This document shows positions 16,488 through 25,129 of a stretch of DNA of 64,000 nt, piece by piece. Numbering within the stretch: position 1 is the first letter of the stretch; each line of letters starts with the position of its first letter. The notes under the pieces were generated by a model. That model was not told where the DNA came from, did no database searches, and worked only from the letters and a program-made list of their open reading frames with translations. The stretch is from JAJYRX01 sp041655275 (GTDB lineage: Bacteria; Pseudomonadota; Gammaproteobacteria; Burkholderiales; Burkholderiaceae_B): positions 1 to 64,000 of the forward strand of contig JBBAFU010000008.1 in NCBI GenBank assembly GCA_041655275.1. Direction: 5' to 3'. A program made the position numbers and the translations under genes.

Positions 16488-17214
16488 CTTCGAAGACGGC
16501 CCGCAGGGCCTGCGCAAACTGCAGGGCCCCGGGCTGATCGCCGTGCAGGCAAAGGGTATCGGCCTTGACCGGGATGACCTTGCCCGACACCGTGGTGACC
16601 GTGCCGTCCTGAATCATCTGCAGCGCCTGATCAATGGCCATGTCGATATCGGTGATCATGGCATTGGCGCGGTCACGCGACGTGAGCGTGCCATCATCCT
16701 GATACGTCCTGTCGGCAAACACCTCGCTGGCCACCGTCAGACCTGCAAGCTGGGCCATCTCGGCCAGCTTGCTGCCGGCCATGGCGTACATGATGAGCGA
16801 AGGCCCGGTATCGACCACCGCAGCGATGATTGCCTGGGCGATATCCTCATCCTGCGACATATGGTAGAGCGCGCCATGCGCCTTGATGTGGTGCAGGCGG
16901 GCGTTCTGACTGGCCGCCACTGCAGCCAGGGCACCCATCTGGTAGACGACCATGTCATAGACCTCGGTGGGGCTGGCCGCCATCTTCCGGCGCCCGAAAC
17001 CCTCGCGATCGGGCAGACCCGGGTGCGCGCCCAGGGCCACTCTGTTTGCCAGTGCGAAAGCCACCGTGCTGCGCATGGTGCCGGGGTCGCCCGCGTGAAA
17101 GCCACAGGCAATGTTGGCCGAACTGACGAAAGGCATGATCTCCTGATCGTTGCCCATCTTCCAGTGGCCGAAGCTTTCACCCATGTCGCAGTTCAGATCG
17201 ATGCTCAGACTCAT
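16459..17214 (-). CDS. pxpA: 5-oxoprolinase subunit A (LamB/YcsF family)
   Basis: 251 residues from ATG 17214. It begins IDLNCDMGESFG, the LamB/YcsF signature, followed by ANIACGFHAGDP, ALGAHPGLPDREGFGRR and KAHGALYH. PxpA works with PxpB and PxpC to hydrolyse 5-oxoproline to glutamate with ATP. No pxpB or pxpC is present here; the gene is instead coupled to azlC. The start lies just past the rpoD stop, so it is probably read through from the rpsU-dnaG-rpoD operon. Confidence 0.88.
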   Translation of the reverse strand: MSLSIDLNCDMGESFGHWKMGNDQEIMPFVSSANIACGFHAGDPGTMRSTVAFALANRVALGAHPGLPDREGFGRRKMAASPTEVYDMVVYQMGALAAVAASQNARLHHIKAHGALYHMSQDEDIAQAIIAAVVDTGPSLIMYAMAGSKLAEMAQLAGLTVASEVFADRTYQDDGTLTSRDRANAMITDIDMAIDQALQMIQDGTVTTVSGKVIPVKADTLCLHGDQPGALQFAQALRAVFEDEGIAVAPV

Positions 17215-17215
17215 G

Positions 17216-19699
17216 TCATTGTCCCTCCAGGAAGCTCTTGAGTTTGTCCGCACGGCTGGGGTGGCGCAACTTGCGCAAGGCCTTGGCCTCGATCTGACGG
17301 ATGCGCTCGCGCGTCACGTCAAACTGCTTGCCCACCTCTTCCAGTGTCTGGTCGGTGCTCATCTCGATGCCAAACCGCATGCGCAGCACCTTGGCCTCGC
17401 GCGGGGTCAGTGAATCCAGCACCTCCTTGACCACATCGCGCATGGAACCGTGCAACGCCGAATCGGAAGGTGACACCGTGGAGAGGTCCTCGATGAAATC
17501 GCCCAGATGGGAATCATCATCATCCCCGATCGGTGTTTCCATGGAGATGGGCTCCTTGGCGATCTTCAGGATCTTGCGCACCTTGTCTTCCGGCATGTCC
17601 ATCTTCAGGGCCAGCGTGGCCGGATCGGGCTCCACGCCCGTCTCCTGCAGGATCTGGCGGTTGATGCGATTCATCTTGTTGATGGTCTCTATCATGTGCA
17701 CCGGAATGCGGATGGTGCGCGCCTGGTCGGCAATGGAACGCGTGATCGCCTGGCGTATCCACCATGTGGCATAGGTGGAGAACTTGTAGCCCCGGCGATA
17801 CTCGAACTTGTCGACCGCCTTCATCAGGCCGATGTTGCCTTCCTGGATCAGGTCGAGGAACTGCAGGCCGCGATTGGTGTACTTCTTGGCGATCGAGATG
17901 ACCAGACGCAGGTTGGCTTCGGTCATTTCGCGCTTGGCCTTGCGTGCACGCGCCTCGCCCGTGGCCATGCGCTTGTTGACGGCCTTCAGATCCTTGAGCG
18001 GCAGCACGACACGGCGCTGCAGCTCGATGAACTGCTGCTGGATTTCCTGGATATCGGGCAGGTGGCGCTCCAGCGTCTCGGAGTAGGCATGGCCGGCCGC
18101 GATCTCGGCGGGCGCCCAGTCAAGATTCGTCTCGTTGCCGGGGAAAGCCTTGATGAAGTGGCTGCGCGGCATGCCGGCGCGATCCACACAGATGTGCAGC
18201 GCAGCGCGCTCTAGCTTGCGTACCTCGGCCACCTGCTCGCGCATGCTGTCGGCCAGGCGCTCGACCATACGCGCCGTGAAGCGGATGCCGATCAGCTCGT
18301 CCAGGATTTCCTGCTTGGCACGAATGTAATCCGGCGCCTTGTAGCCTTCCGACTCGAAGGCCTCGCGCATGTTCTGGAAGGAGACGGCTATGCGGTCGAA
18401 TTTCTTGAGCGACTTCGTGCGCAGATGCTGGATCTGGCGACTCGTCATGCCGCCGGCGGGGCCGTCCTCTTCCTCGTCATCGAGCGCCACGCCGGCCCCG
18501 GCGTACTCCTCGCCTTCGTCGTCCACCAGACCATCGACGATCTCGTTGATCTCGGCATCACCCGCACGCACACGATCGACGTGCTGGAGGATTTCATTCA
18601 CCGTGGTCGGGCAGGCGGCAATCGCCATCACCATGTGCTTGAGCCCCTCCTCGATGCGCTTGGCGATCTCGATCTCGCCCTCGCGCGTCAGCAGCTCGAC
18701 CGTACCCATTTCGCGCATATACATGCGTACGGGGTCTGTCGTGCGGCCGAAGTCGGAATCGACCGTGGTCAGCGCGGCATCGGCCTCGTCATCCACGTCA
18801 TCATCGCTGCTGGCCATGGGCGCCGAATCGCTCATGAGCAGGGTTTCGGCATCGGGCGCCTGGTCATAGACCGAAATGCCCATGTCGCTGAACGTGCTGA
18901 TGATGCCGTCGATGGCTTCGGCATCAACCAGGTCATCGGAAAGATGGTCGTTGATCTCGCCGTAGGTGAGGTAGCCGCGCTCCTTGCCCATGCGGATGAG
19001 CACCTTGAGGCGGTTGCGCCGGGCTTCCTGCTCTTCCGGCGTCATCTGCTTGCGCGAGCTGGGCTCCTTGTCGTTCTTGCCCCGGCGCGCACCCCGGCGC
19101 GGCAGCGGCTTGAGTTCGGGGATGACCTCATCGGACTCATCATCATCCACGAAAAGGTGGTCGGCATTCTTGGCGGGACGTCCGGGGCGCCGGCCGGTAG
19201 ACTTGGCGGCCGCCTTGCGGGCCGTCTTCTTTGCCGCGGTCTTCTTTGCCGCCGTCTTCTTGGCAGCCTTTTTTGCCGCCTTCTTGGCCGCAGTCTTCTT
19301 CACCGCCGCTTTCTTGGCAGCGGGCGTGCCGGCCGCTGCAGCCTCGGCCGCCGGCGTCGCTGCAACATCCGCCGCGGCAGCAGCCTTCGCCGCAGTCTTG
19401 GTAGCGGCCTTTTTCGCCGCTACGGTCTTGGTCGCAGTCTTGGTGGCAGCCTTCTTCGCTGCAGTTTTGGCGGCAGTTGTCTTTGTCGCAGCGGTCTTTG
19501 CTGCGGCCGTCTTTGCCGCTGTCTTGCCGGCGGCCTTCTTCGCCGCGGTCTTGGCGGCAGCCACCTTCACCCCGGCAGTTCCGGCCGCAGCTGCGGCTAC
19601 GGGCTTTTCCTGTACCCCATCGGCACTGCTCCGGGCGGCGCTGGCCTTCCTGGCGGTCTTTCGCGCCGGCTGAGTTGTCTTGTCAGTTTTTTGGGTCAT
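17216..19699 (-). CDS. rpoD: Primary sigma factor RpoD (sigma-70) with histone-like N-terminal tail
   Basis: 827 residues, against 613 in E. coli. Residues 1-168 are almost entirely Ala, Lys and Thr in AAKK/KTAAK units, ending in a GRRPGRPAK AT-hook-like motif at 169-177 and an acidic linker. Region 1.1 starts near 228. Region 1.2 follows (DPVRMYMREMG), then the non-conserved insert, region 2 (DLIQEGNIGLMKAVDKFEYR and YATWWIRQAI), region 3 and region 4 (LTPREAKVLRMRFG, LEEVGKQFDVTRERIRQIE). It directs RNA polymerase to housekeeping promoters. It is the third gene of the rpsU-dnaG-rpoD operon, 51 bases after dnaG. Confidence 0.95.
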   Translation of the reverse strand: MTQKTDKTTQPARKTARKASAARSSADGVQEKPVAAAAAGTAGVKVAAAKTAAKKAAGKTAAKTAAAKTAATKTTAAKTAAKKAATKTATKTVAAKKAATKTAAKAAAAADVAATPAAEAAAAGTPAAKKAAVKKTAAKKAAKKAAKKTAAKKTAAKKTARKAAAKSTGRRPGRPAKNADHLFVDDDESDEVIPELKPLPRRGARRGKNDKEPSSRKQMTPEEQEARRNRLKVLIRMGKERGYLTYGEINDHLSDDLVDAEAIDGIISTFSDMGISVYDQAPDAETLLMSDSAPMASSDDDVDDEADAALTTVDSDFGRTTDPVRMYMREMGTVELLTREGEIEIAKRIEEGLKHMVMAIAACPTTVNEILQHVDRVRAGDAEINEIVDGLVDDEGEEYAGAGVALDDEEEDGPAGGMTSRQIQHLRTKSLKKFDRIAVSFQNMREAFESEGYKAPDYIRAKQEILDELIGIRFTARMVERLADSMREQVAEVRKLERAALHICVDRAGMPRSHFIKAFPGNETNLDWAPAEIAAGHAYSETLERHLPDIQEIQQQFIELQRRVVLPLKDLKAVNKRMATGEARARKAKREMTEANLRLVISIAKKYTNRGLQFLDLIQEGNIGLMKAVDKFEYRRGYKFSTYATWWIRQAITRSIADQARTIRIPVHMIETINKMNRINRQILQETGVEPDPATLALKMDMPEDKVRKILKIAKEPISMETPIGDDDDSHLGDFIEDLSTVSPSDSALHGSMRDVVKEVLDSLTPREAKVLRMRFGIEMSTDQTLEEVGKQFDVTRERIRQIEAKALRKLRHPSRADKLKSFLEGQ
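19196..19573 (-). repeat. Low-complexity Lys/Ala codon repeats in the 5' part of rpoD
   Basis: This stretch encodes residues about 43-168 of RpoD as imperfect repeats of the units GCC-GCC-AAG-AAG and AAG-ACC-GCC. Repetition at DNA level makes it prone to slippage, so the tail length may differ between strains. The frame is intact here. Confidence 0.7.
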
Positions 19700-19750
19700 A
19701 GTCGCTTCCGTGGTCGCCCGGGCACTGCATCCGGATGAAAACCGTTAATT

Positions 19751-21616
19751 TTACTGTAGATAGGCTGAATCCGCACTACTCAGAAGAGCCAGTTGACGCG
19801 TCAATTCCTGATAGCGTCGCCGTGCGGCCTCATCCTGCAGGCCATCCTGTATCAATGCCGATTGCTCGGCCTTCATCGCCTCAAGTTCGATACGCCGCAG
19901 CGCATCATTCCATTCCGCCTGCGGGTTTGGCAATTCCTCGGCCTGCAGCAACTCTGCGCCCAGGGATGCCAGCACACCGGCAAGCTCCGATTCGGGGTCT
20001 GCCGCCTCGAGCAGGGCCCCCACATGACGTGCGCCACAGGCATTGGCCAGGGTGATGAGCTCACGCACAAGTACCAGATGAGGCCGGTTTGCCAGAATTT
20101 CAAGCTGCTGCTCTCCCATGTCATCAATGAGAGCCGGGTGTGCCAGCAGCAGATGCAGCAAACGTCGCACCAGCGGCGTCACACGTCGCTGCGCCCTGCC
20201 GCTACGCGAAACCGGCCCCTGGCGAACGCGCCTGCGCCCGGCGTGGCTGCCATCCCCGTGCCGCTGCACACCACCCGTCATCCCCGCCCGTATATCTGCA
20301 GACTGTGAGCCGCGTCCACCGGTATCGCCATCCGCCAGCAGGGGAGACAGTTCTTCCGGTGTCAGCCGCACCTGGCGCGCCAGCGCCTGCTCGATCTGCA
20401 TTCGCATGGCCGGGGCCGGAATGCCGGCCATCAAAGGCGCCGCCTCATGGATGCAGGCCGCCCGCCCCTCCGCTTCCTCGAGGTCATGGCGTGCGGCCAG
20501 CTCGGCAAGCAGAAAGCCCGACAACGCCTGGGCATCCCGCAGGGCCTCGCGAAACGCCGCTGCGCCCAGCTCACGGACGAAGGAATCCGGATCATGCCCT
20601 GAGGGCAGAAACAGGAACCGTATGGCGACATCATCACGCAGCAGGGGCAGGCAGACGGTCAGTGCGCGCCAGGCAGCACGCCGGCCGGCATCATCACCGT
20701 CGAAACAGAAAATGATGCGCGTACTCGCACGAATCAGCCGGCGTATATGGTCTTCAGTAGTGGCCGTGCCCAGGGTGGCAACGGCATTGCCCAGACCCTG
20801 CTGCGCCAGCATGATGACGTCCATGTAGCCTTCAACCACCAGCACACCGGCTTCGCGCCGGATGGCCTCGCGCGCTTCCCACAGGCCATAGAGCTCACGG
20901 CCCTTGGAAAACAGGGGCGTTTCCGGACTGTTGAGATATTTGGGTTCGCCCGCCCGGATGAGCCGCCCGCCAAAGCCGATCAGCTGCCCGCGCACATTGC
21001 GTATGGGGAACATGATGCGATCGCGAAAACGATCGTACCGGCGCCCGTCCTCGCCTTCGATCACCAGTCCGGTTTCCACGAGTGCGGGATGCTCATAATC
21101 GGGCATGACATCGGCCAGCGCACGACGCCCGCCGCCCGACCAGCCCAGGCCATAGTGCGCTGCCACACGCCCTTCCACGCCCCGTTGCTGCAGATAGTCG
21201 ATCGCCGGCCGGCTCTCGCGCAACTGCTGCTGGTAATGCACCTGTGCCCGCTGCAGAAGCTGCTCGTGCTGCATGGCCTCGGCCTTGCGCTGGCGCGCCG
21301 CTTCACGCTCGCGCGGACTCTGGCGCTCCTGCGGCACCTGCATGCCCGTCTCGGCGGCAAGGCTCTGCACCGCTTCGGGAAAGCTGGCACCCAGATGACG
21401 CATCAGAAAGCCGACGGCATTGCCATTGGCACCACAGCCAAAACAGTGAAAGAACTGCTTGGCGGGGCTGACGGTGAAGGACGGAGTTTTTTCGTTGTGG
21501 AAAGGGCAAAGGCCAAGCAGGTTGGCTCCGCCCTTTCTCAGCTGCACATGGCGCCCGATGACGTCTTCTATGGAAACGCGGGCGAGCAGCTCCTGAACAA
21601 AGGATTCAGGAATCAA
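19751..21616 (-). CDS. dnaG: DNA primase
   Basis: 621 residues. The N-terminal CHC2 zinc-binding domain shows CPFHNEKTPSF and FHCFGCGANG. The RNA-polymerase core contains the TOPRIM segment VVEGYMDVIMLAQQG and the DDAGR motif (FCFDGDDAGRRAAW). A C-terminal helicase-binding domain follows a variable linker. It makes RNA primers at the replication fork. It starts directly after rpsU and precedes rpoD, the conserved macromolecular-synthesis operon. Confidence 0.95.
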   Translation of the reverse strand: MIPESFVQELLARVSIEDVIGRHVQLRKGGANLLGLCPFHNEKTPSFTVSPAKQFFHCFGCGANGNAVGFLMRHLGASFPEAVQSLAAETGMQVPQERQSPREREAARQRKAEAMQHEQLLQRAQVHYQQQLRESRPAIDYLQQRGVEGRVAAHYGLGWSGGGRRALADVMPDYEHPALVETGLVIEGEDGRRYDRFRDRIMFPIRNVRGQLIGFGGRLIRAGEPKYLNSPETPLFSKGRELYGLWEAREAIRREAGVLVVEGYMDVIMLAQQGLGNAVATLGTATTEDHIRRLIRASTRIIFCFDGDDAGRRAAWRALTVCLPLLRDDVAIRFLFLPSGHDPDSFVRELGAAAFREALRDAQALSGFLLAELAARHDLEEAEGRAACIHEAAPLMAGIPAPAMRMQIEQALARQVRLTPEELSPLLADGDTGGRGSQSADIRAGMTGGVQRHGDGSHAGRRRVRQGPVSRSGRAQRRVTPLVRRLLHLLLAHPALIDDMGEQQLEILANRPHLVLVRELITLANACGARHVGALLEAADPESELAGVLASLGAELLQAEELPNPQAEWNDALRRIELEAMKAEQSALIQDGLQDEAARRRYQELTRQLALLSSADSAYLQ

Positions 21617-21829
21617 TCAGTACATGCGCGGCGGCAGTTGTTGGCTGCGAATGCGCTTGTAGTGGCGCTTGACCGCAGCAGCATGCTTGCGCTTGCGCTC
21701 GGCCGTGGGCTTTTCATAGTACTCACGCGAACGCAGTTCGGTCAGAAGGCCGGTTTTTTCGACGGTACGCTTGAAGCGGCGCAGGGCGGCCTCAAACGGT
21801 TCATTCTCTTTCAGACGCACGATAGGCAT
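21617..21829 (-). CDS. rpsU: 30S ribosomal protein bS21
   Basis: 70 residues, MPIVRLKENEPFEAALRRFK with the basic tail typical of bS21 (RKRKHAAAVKRHYKR). It binds the 30S platform near the anti-Shine-Dalgarno region. First gene of rpsU-dnaG-rpoD; the dnaG start follows the stop immediately. Confidence 0.96.
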   Translation of the reverse strand: MPIVRLKENEPFEAALRRFKRTVEKTGLLTELRSREYYEKPTAERKRKHAAAVKRHYKRIRSQQLPPRMY

Positions 21830-21929
21830 GTAATTGGTAAGCCTTAATTTGAGTTGAATTTGGTTGAATCGGGATTTGTTTGAATCCGGAACAGACTGGA
21901 ATCTGTAAACGCAATGCTGCGAGCCCTAC

Positions 21930-21957
21930 ATTCTACCATGACGGGCCGTATTGGCAA
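21930..21957 (-). promoter_or_regulatory. Sigma-70 promoter of rpsU-dnaG-rpoD
   Basis: Reading the minus strand, -35 TTGCCA (21952-21957) and -10 TAGAAT (21930-21935) are separated by 16 bases. Transcription would begin near 21923, giving a leader of about 95 bases before rpsU. The promoter lies in the gap after the phosphoribosyltransferase gene, which itself seems to have no terminator. The call is by eye on consensus match. Confidence 0.55.
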
Positions 21958-21982
21958 GGTACGACACTTCAAGTACCGGCAA

Positions 21983-22537
21983 TCAACCTGCCGGCGTGGG
22001 TGTTCCCTTGCGCACCCAGGCCTCGAGCTGATGGGGCCGGATGCTGTCATAATCCTCGAAAGGCTGGTGAATCCAGGGGTTGGTGGGCAGCTTGTCCACG
22101 TAGTAATCCGGAATCGCCTGGGAGTGCCCCTTCCACCACAGTACTGCGGTGCGCAATTCGGTGATTGCCGGAAACTCCGACGCCAGATGCTCGCGCACCC
22201 GGTTGAATGTCAGACCGGTATCCACCATATCGTCCACCATGAGCACCGGACCTTCGAGCGTGCCACGCGTGATGGTGATGAACTGGGCAATATCGAGCTG
22301 GCCCTGCTGGGTGCCCGCCGCCTCCCGGTAGCTGCTGGTGGCCAGTATGCCCAGAGGCACATCGTAGATGCGCGAAATAATGTCGCCCACGCGCATGCCG
22401 CCCCGCGCAAGGCAGACGATCTTGTCGAACTTCCAGCCCGACTCATGAATCCTCAGTGCCAGACGCTCGACCAGTCGGTTGTATTCGTCCCAGCTGACCC
22501 AGAGATCTCTGTCGGTGCTGGGGGGCAGGCTGCTCAT
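21983..22537 (-). CDS. Purine phosphoribosyltransferase family protein
   Basis: 184 residues. The PRPP-binding motif is clear (VLMVDDMVDTGLTFNRV), with the preceding KIVCLARGGMRVGDIISR loop typical of type I phosphoribosyltransferases. The family includes hypoxanthine and xanthine-guanine enzymes; the exact base cannot be told. It lies 33 bases downstream of purA on the same strand, which supports a role in purine salvage. Confidence 0.82.
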   Translation of the reverse strand: MSSLPPSTDRDLWVSWDEYNRLVERLALRIHESGWKFDKIVCLARGGMRVGDIISRIYDVPLGILATSSYREAAGTQQGQLDIAQFITITRGTLEGPVLMVDDMVDTGLTFNRVREHLASEFPAITELRTAVLWWKGHSQAIPDYYVDKLPTNPWIHQPFEDYDSIRPHQLEAWVRKGTPTPAG

Positions 22538-22570
22538 GGATCACACTTCCTTGACGGCTTGAGGACGGTT

Positions 22571-23863
22571 TCAGACCAGACGGTGCTGGAGCACAATGGT
22601 TTCCATGCGATCCGGTCCGGTGGATACCATATCAATGGGAATTTCGCAGATCTCGGCAATGCGCTCGAGGTAGCGACGCGCATTGACCGGCAGCTGATCG
22701 TACTCGGTAACACCCACCGTAGACTCCGCCCAGCCGGGCATCTCCTCGAGTACGGGCTCGGCTTCGGTCGCCACATGAGCGCCGGCAGGCAACACATCCA
22801 GAAACTCGCCCCGATAGCGATAGCCCACACCCAGGCGCACGGTTTCCAGACCGTCGAGCACGTCCAGCTTGGTGATGCACAGTCCGGACACCCCGTTGAT
22901 GCGAATCGAGCGCTTCAGCGCCGCCGCGTCGAACCAGCCACAGCGGCGCGCGCGCCCCGTGACGGAACCGAATTCCTTGCCGACACGCGCAAGATGGGCG
23001 CCGATCTCGTCCTCCAGCTCGGTCGGGAACGGACCGGAACCCACGCGGGTCGTATAGGCCTTGGCAATGCCCAGCACATATTCCAGTACCTGCGGGCCGA
23101 CCCCGGCGCCGGCCGATGCAGCACCCGCAATGCAATTGCTGCTGGTCACGAAAGGATAGGTGCCGTGGTCGATATCGAGCAGTGCGCCCTGCGCACCTTC
23201 GAACAGCAGCCGCTGGCCCTCCTTCTGCGCGACATGCAGCCGCGAAGATACATCGGCCACCATGCTTTCGAGCGACTCGGCCCATTGTGCAGCCTGCGCC
23301 AGAATGGGGCCGGCCTCGACGGCTTCGGCACCCAGATACTGCGTGAGCATGAAGTTGTGATAATCGAGCGCAGCTTCGAGCTTTTCCCGGAACTGCTCCG
23401 GATCGAACAGATCCTGGATGCGCAGGGCGCGCCGGCCGACCTTGTCCTCGTAGGCCGGGCCGATGCCGCGTCCGGTAGTGCCGATCTTGCCCCCGCCCAT
23501 ACGCGCCTCGCGCGCCTGGTCCACCGCGACATGGTAGGGCAGGATGAGCGGGCAGGCAGCGGAAATCACCAGACGTGAACGCACATCCAGCCCGACGGTC
23601 TCGAGCTCGGCGATCTCGCCCAGCAAGGCTTCCGGAGAAAGGACGACGCCGTTGCCGATATAACAGGTGACATGCGCGTGCATGATGCCTGAAGGGATCA
23701 ACCGCAGAATGGTCTTGTTGCCGTTGATCCACAGGGTATGCCCGGCGTTATGGCCGCCCTGGAAGCGCACCACGCCCTGGGCCGACTCTGCAAGCCAGTC
23801 GACGATCTTGCCTTTGCCTTCGTCACCCCACTGGGTGCCGATCACCACGATGTTCTTGCTCAT
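22571..23863 (-). CDS. purA: Adenylosuccinate synthetase
   Basis: 430 residues from ATG 23863 (ATG 23869 is the alternative). The GTP-binding start GTQWGDEGKGKIVDWL, the IMP-binding GGHNAGHT and GIGPAYEDK are all present, and the C-terminal TKLDVLDG segment completes the family pattern. The enzyme joins IMP and aspartate with GTP in AMP synthesis. It lies between hisZ and a phosphoribosyltransferase gene, the common betaproteobacterial order. Length is normal. Confidence 0.96.
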   Translation of the reverse strand: MSKNIVVIGTQWGDEGKGKIVDWLAESAQGVVRFQGGHNAGHTLWINGNKTILRLIPSGIMHAHVTCYIGNGVVLSPEALLGEIAELETVGLDVRSRLVISAACPLILPYHVAVDQAREARMGGGKIGTTGRGIGPAYEDKVGRRALRIQDLFDPEQFREKLEAALDYHNFMLTQYLGAEAVEAGPILAQAAQWAESLESMVADVSSRLHVAQKEGQRLLFEGAQGALLDIDHGTYPFVTSSNCIAGAASAGAGVGPQVLEYVLGIAKAYTTRVGSGPFPTELEDEIGAHLARVGKEFGSVTGRARRCGWFDAAALKRSIRINGVSGLCITKLDVLDGLETVRLGVGYRYRGEFLDVLPAGAHVATEAEPVLEEMPGWAESTVGVTEYDQLPVNARRYLERIAEICEIPIDMVSTGPDRMETIVLQHRLV

Positions 23864-23954
23864 GTTCATCAACGAAAAAGGTCCGGCCGCATGCTGCCTC
23901 GACGATGCCGAAAAACGATTGAATGATACGACAGATCGGCCCTGGCGCGTGCGC

Positions 23955-25118
23955 CTAGCCCACCTCCCTGACTTCCCAGCATCCCTGTTCGCGTACCAGT
24001 TCGCGGTCGAGAATGAACTCGTCCAGCCGGCCGGACTGCCCCGGCAGCATCTGCACGACCACTTCCCCGGATTCGCGCAGGCGGCGCAGGGCATCACCGA
24101 GCCCGGCATCGTGACCCCAGGGTGCGCGGATGGCACGCGTACGCTGTGCCGGCGCCAGGCCGGATGACAGCTTGCGCAAATCGAGACTGAATCCCGTCGC
24201 CGGGCGGGCACGCCCGAAAGCCTTGCCCATGCCATCATAACGCCCGCCCTTCACCAGGGCATCATGCCAATCCTGGGCATAGACGGAAAACACGACGCCC
24301 GAATGATAGCCGTAACCGCTGCCCATGTCTCCCAGATCGATGCCGAAGCTGTGATGGGGCAAGGCCTCTATGAGCGCCTGCAGCGCATCCAGTGCCTGCA
24401 CGAGTGCCGGCAGTGCCGGCAGGGTATCGCGTGCACGCTGCAACACCTGTGCATCGCCATACAGATGCGCAAGGGCGAGCACGGCGTCCAGACTTCCGGT
24501 GCGCAGTTCGGCAAGTTCATCGCCGAGCGCCTCGAGTGCAGGCACATCCTTGGCAGCCAGCAGATCGGAAATCAGCTCAGCCCGGGAAGCCAGCACCGGA
24601 TCGGTATCAATGATGGCACGAAACACTCCGGGATGATTCAGATCGAACCGCGCCTGCCGCACACCGGCCTGCCGCACGCTTTCAAAGGCGAGCCCGATGA
24701 TTTCGATATCCGCCTCGATACCGGAATGGCCGAACAACTCGGCGCCGATCTGCAGCAGCTCGCGATCGGACAGCAGGCCTGCGGGCCTGGCATGCAGTAC
24801 GGGACCGCAATAGCACAGGCGCGTCACACCCTCCCGGTTCAGCAGATGGGCGTCGATGCGTGCCACCTGCGGCGTCATGTCGGCGCGCACCCCCAGACTG
24901 CGTCCGGAGAGCTGGTCAACCAGCTTGCTCGTGCGCAGGTTGAGCGCCTGCCCGTTACCCGTCAGCAGCGAGTCCAGATATTCGACCAGCGGCGGCGCAA
25001 CCAGCTCATAGCCGTAGGTACGGTAGGCATCGAGCAGCTTGCGCCGCAGCTCCTCGATACGGCGCGCTTCGGCCGGCAGGATATCGGCCAGACTGTCGGG
25101 CAGCAACCATTTCGACAT
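23955..25118 (-). CDS. hisZ: ATP phosphoribosyltransferase regulatory subunit
   Basis: 387 residues from ATG 25118; a GTG at 25133 overlapping the hflC stop is possible. It resembles class II histidyl-tRNA synthetase without catalysis: WLLPDSLADILPAEARRIEELR, LRADMTPQVARIDAH-like motif 2 and a GGRYDGMGKAFGR-type motif 3. HisZ forms a complex with short-form HisG for the first step of histidine synthesis, so the genome should carry a short hisG elsewhere. Located downstream of hflC. Confidence 0.9.
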   Translation of the reverse strand: MSKWLLPDSLADILPAEARRIEELRRKLLDAYRTYGYELVAPPLVEYLDSLLTGNGQALNLRTSKLVDQLSGRSLGVRADMTPQVARIDAHLLNREGVTRLCYCGPVLHARPAGLLSDRELLQIGAELFGHSGIEADIEIIGLAFESVRQAGVRQARFDLNHPGVFRAIIDTDPVLASRAELISDLLAAKDVPALEALGDELAELRTGSLDAVLALAHLYGDAQVLQRARDTLPALPALVQALDALQALIEALPHHSFGIDLGDMGSGYGYHSGVVFSVYAQDWHDALVKGGRYDGMGKAFGRARPATGFSLDLRKLSSGLAPAQRTRAIRAPWGHDAGLGDALRRLRESGEVVVQMLPGQSGRLDEFILDRELVREQGCWEVREVG

Positions 25119-25129
25119 GACGGCAGCAC

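Noticed and set aside
18425..19738. 437-codon Gly/Arg/Leu-rich open frame on the plus strand
   Set aside because: Opposite rpoD; the repetitive composition mirrors the Lys/Ala codon repeats of the sigma factor tail.
21914..23578. 554-codon open frame on the plus strand
   Set aside because: Antisense to purA and the phosphoribosyltransferase gene, both well supported.
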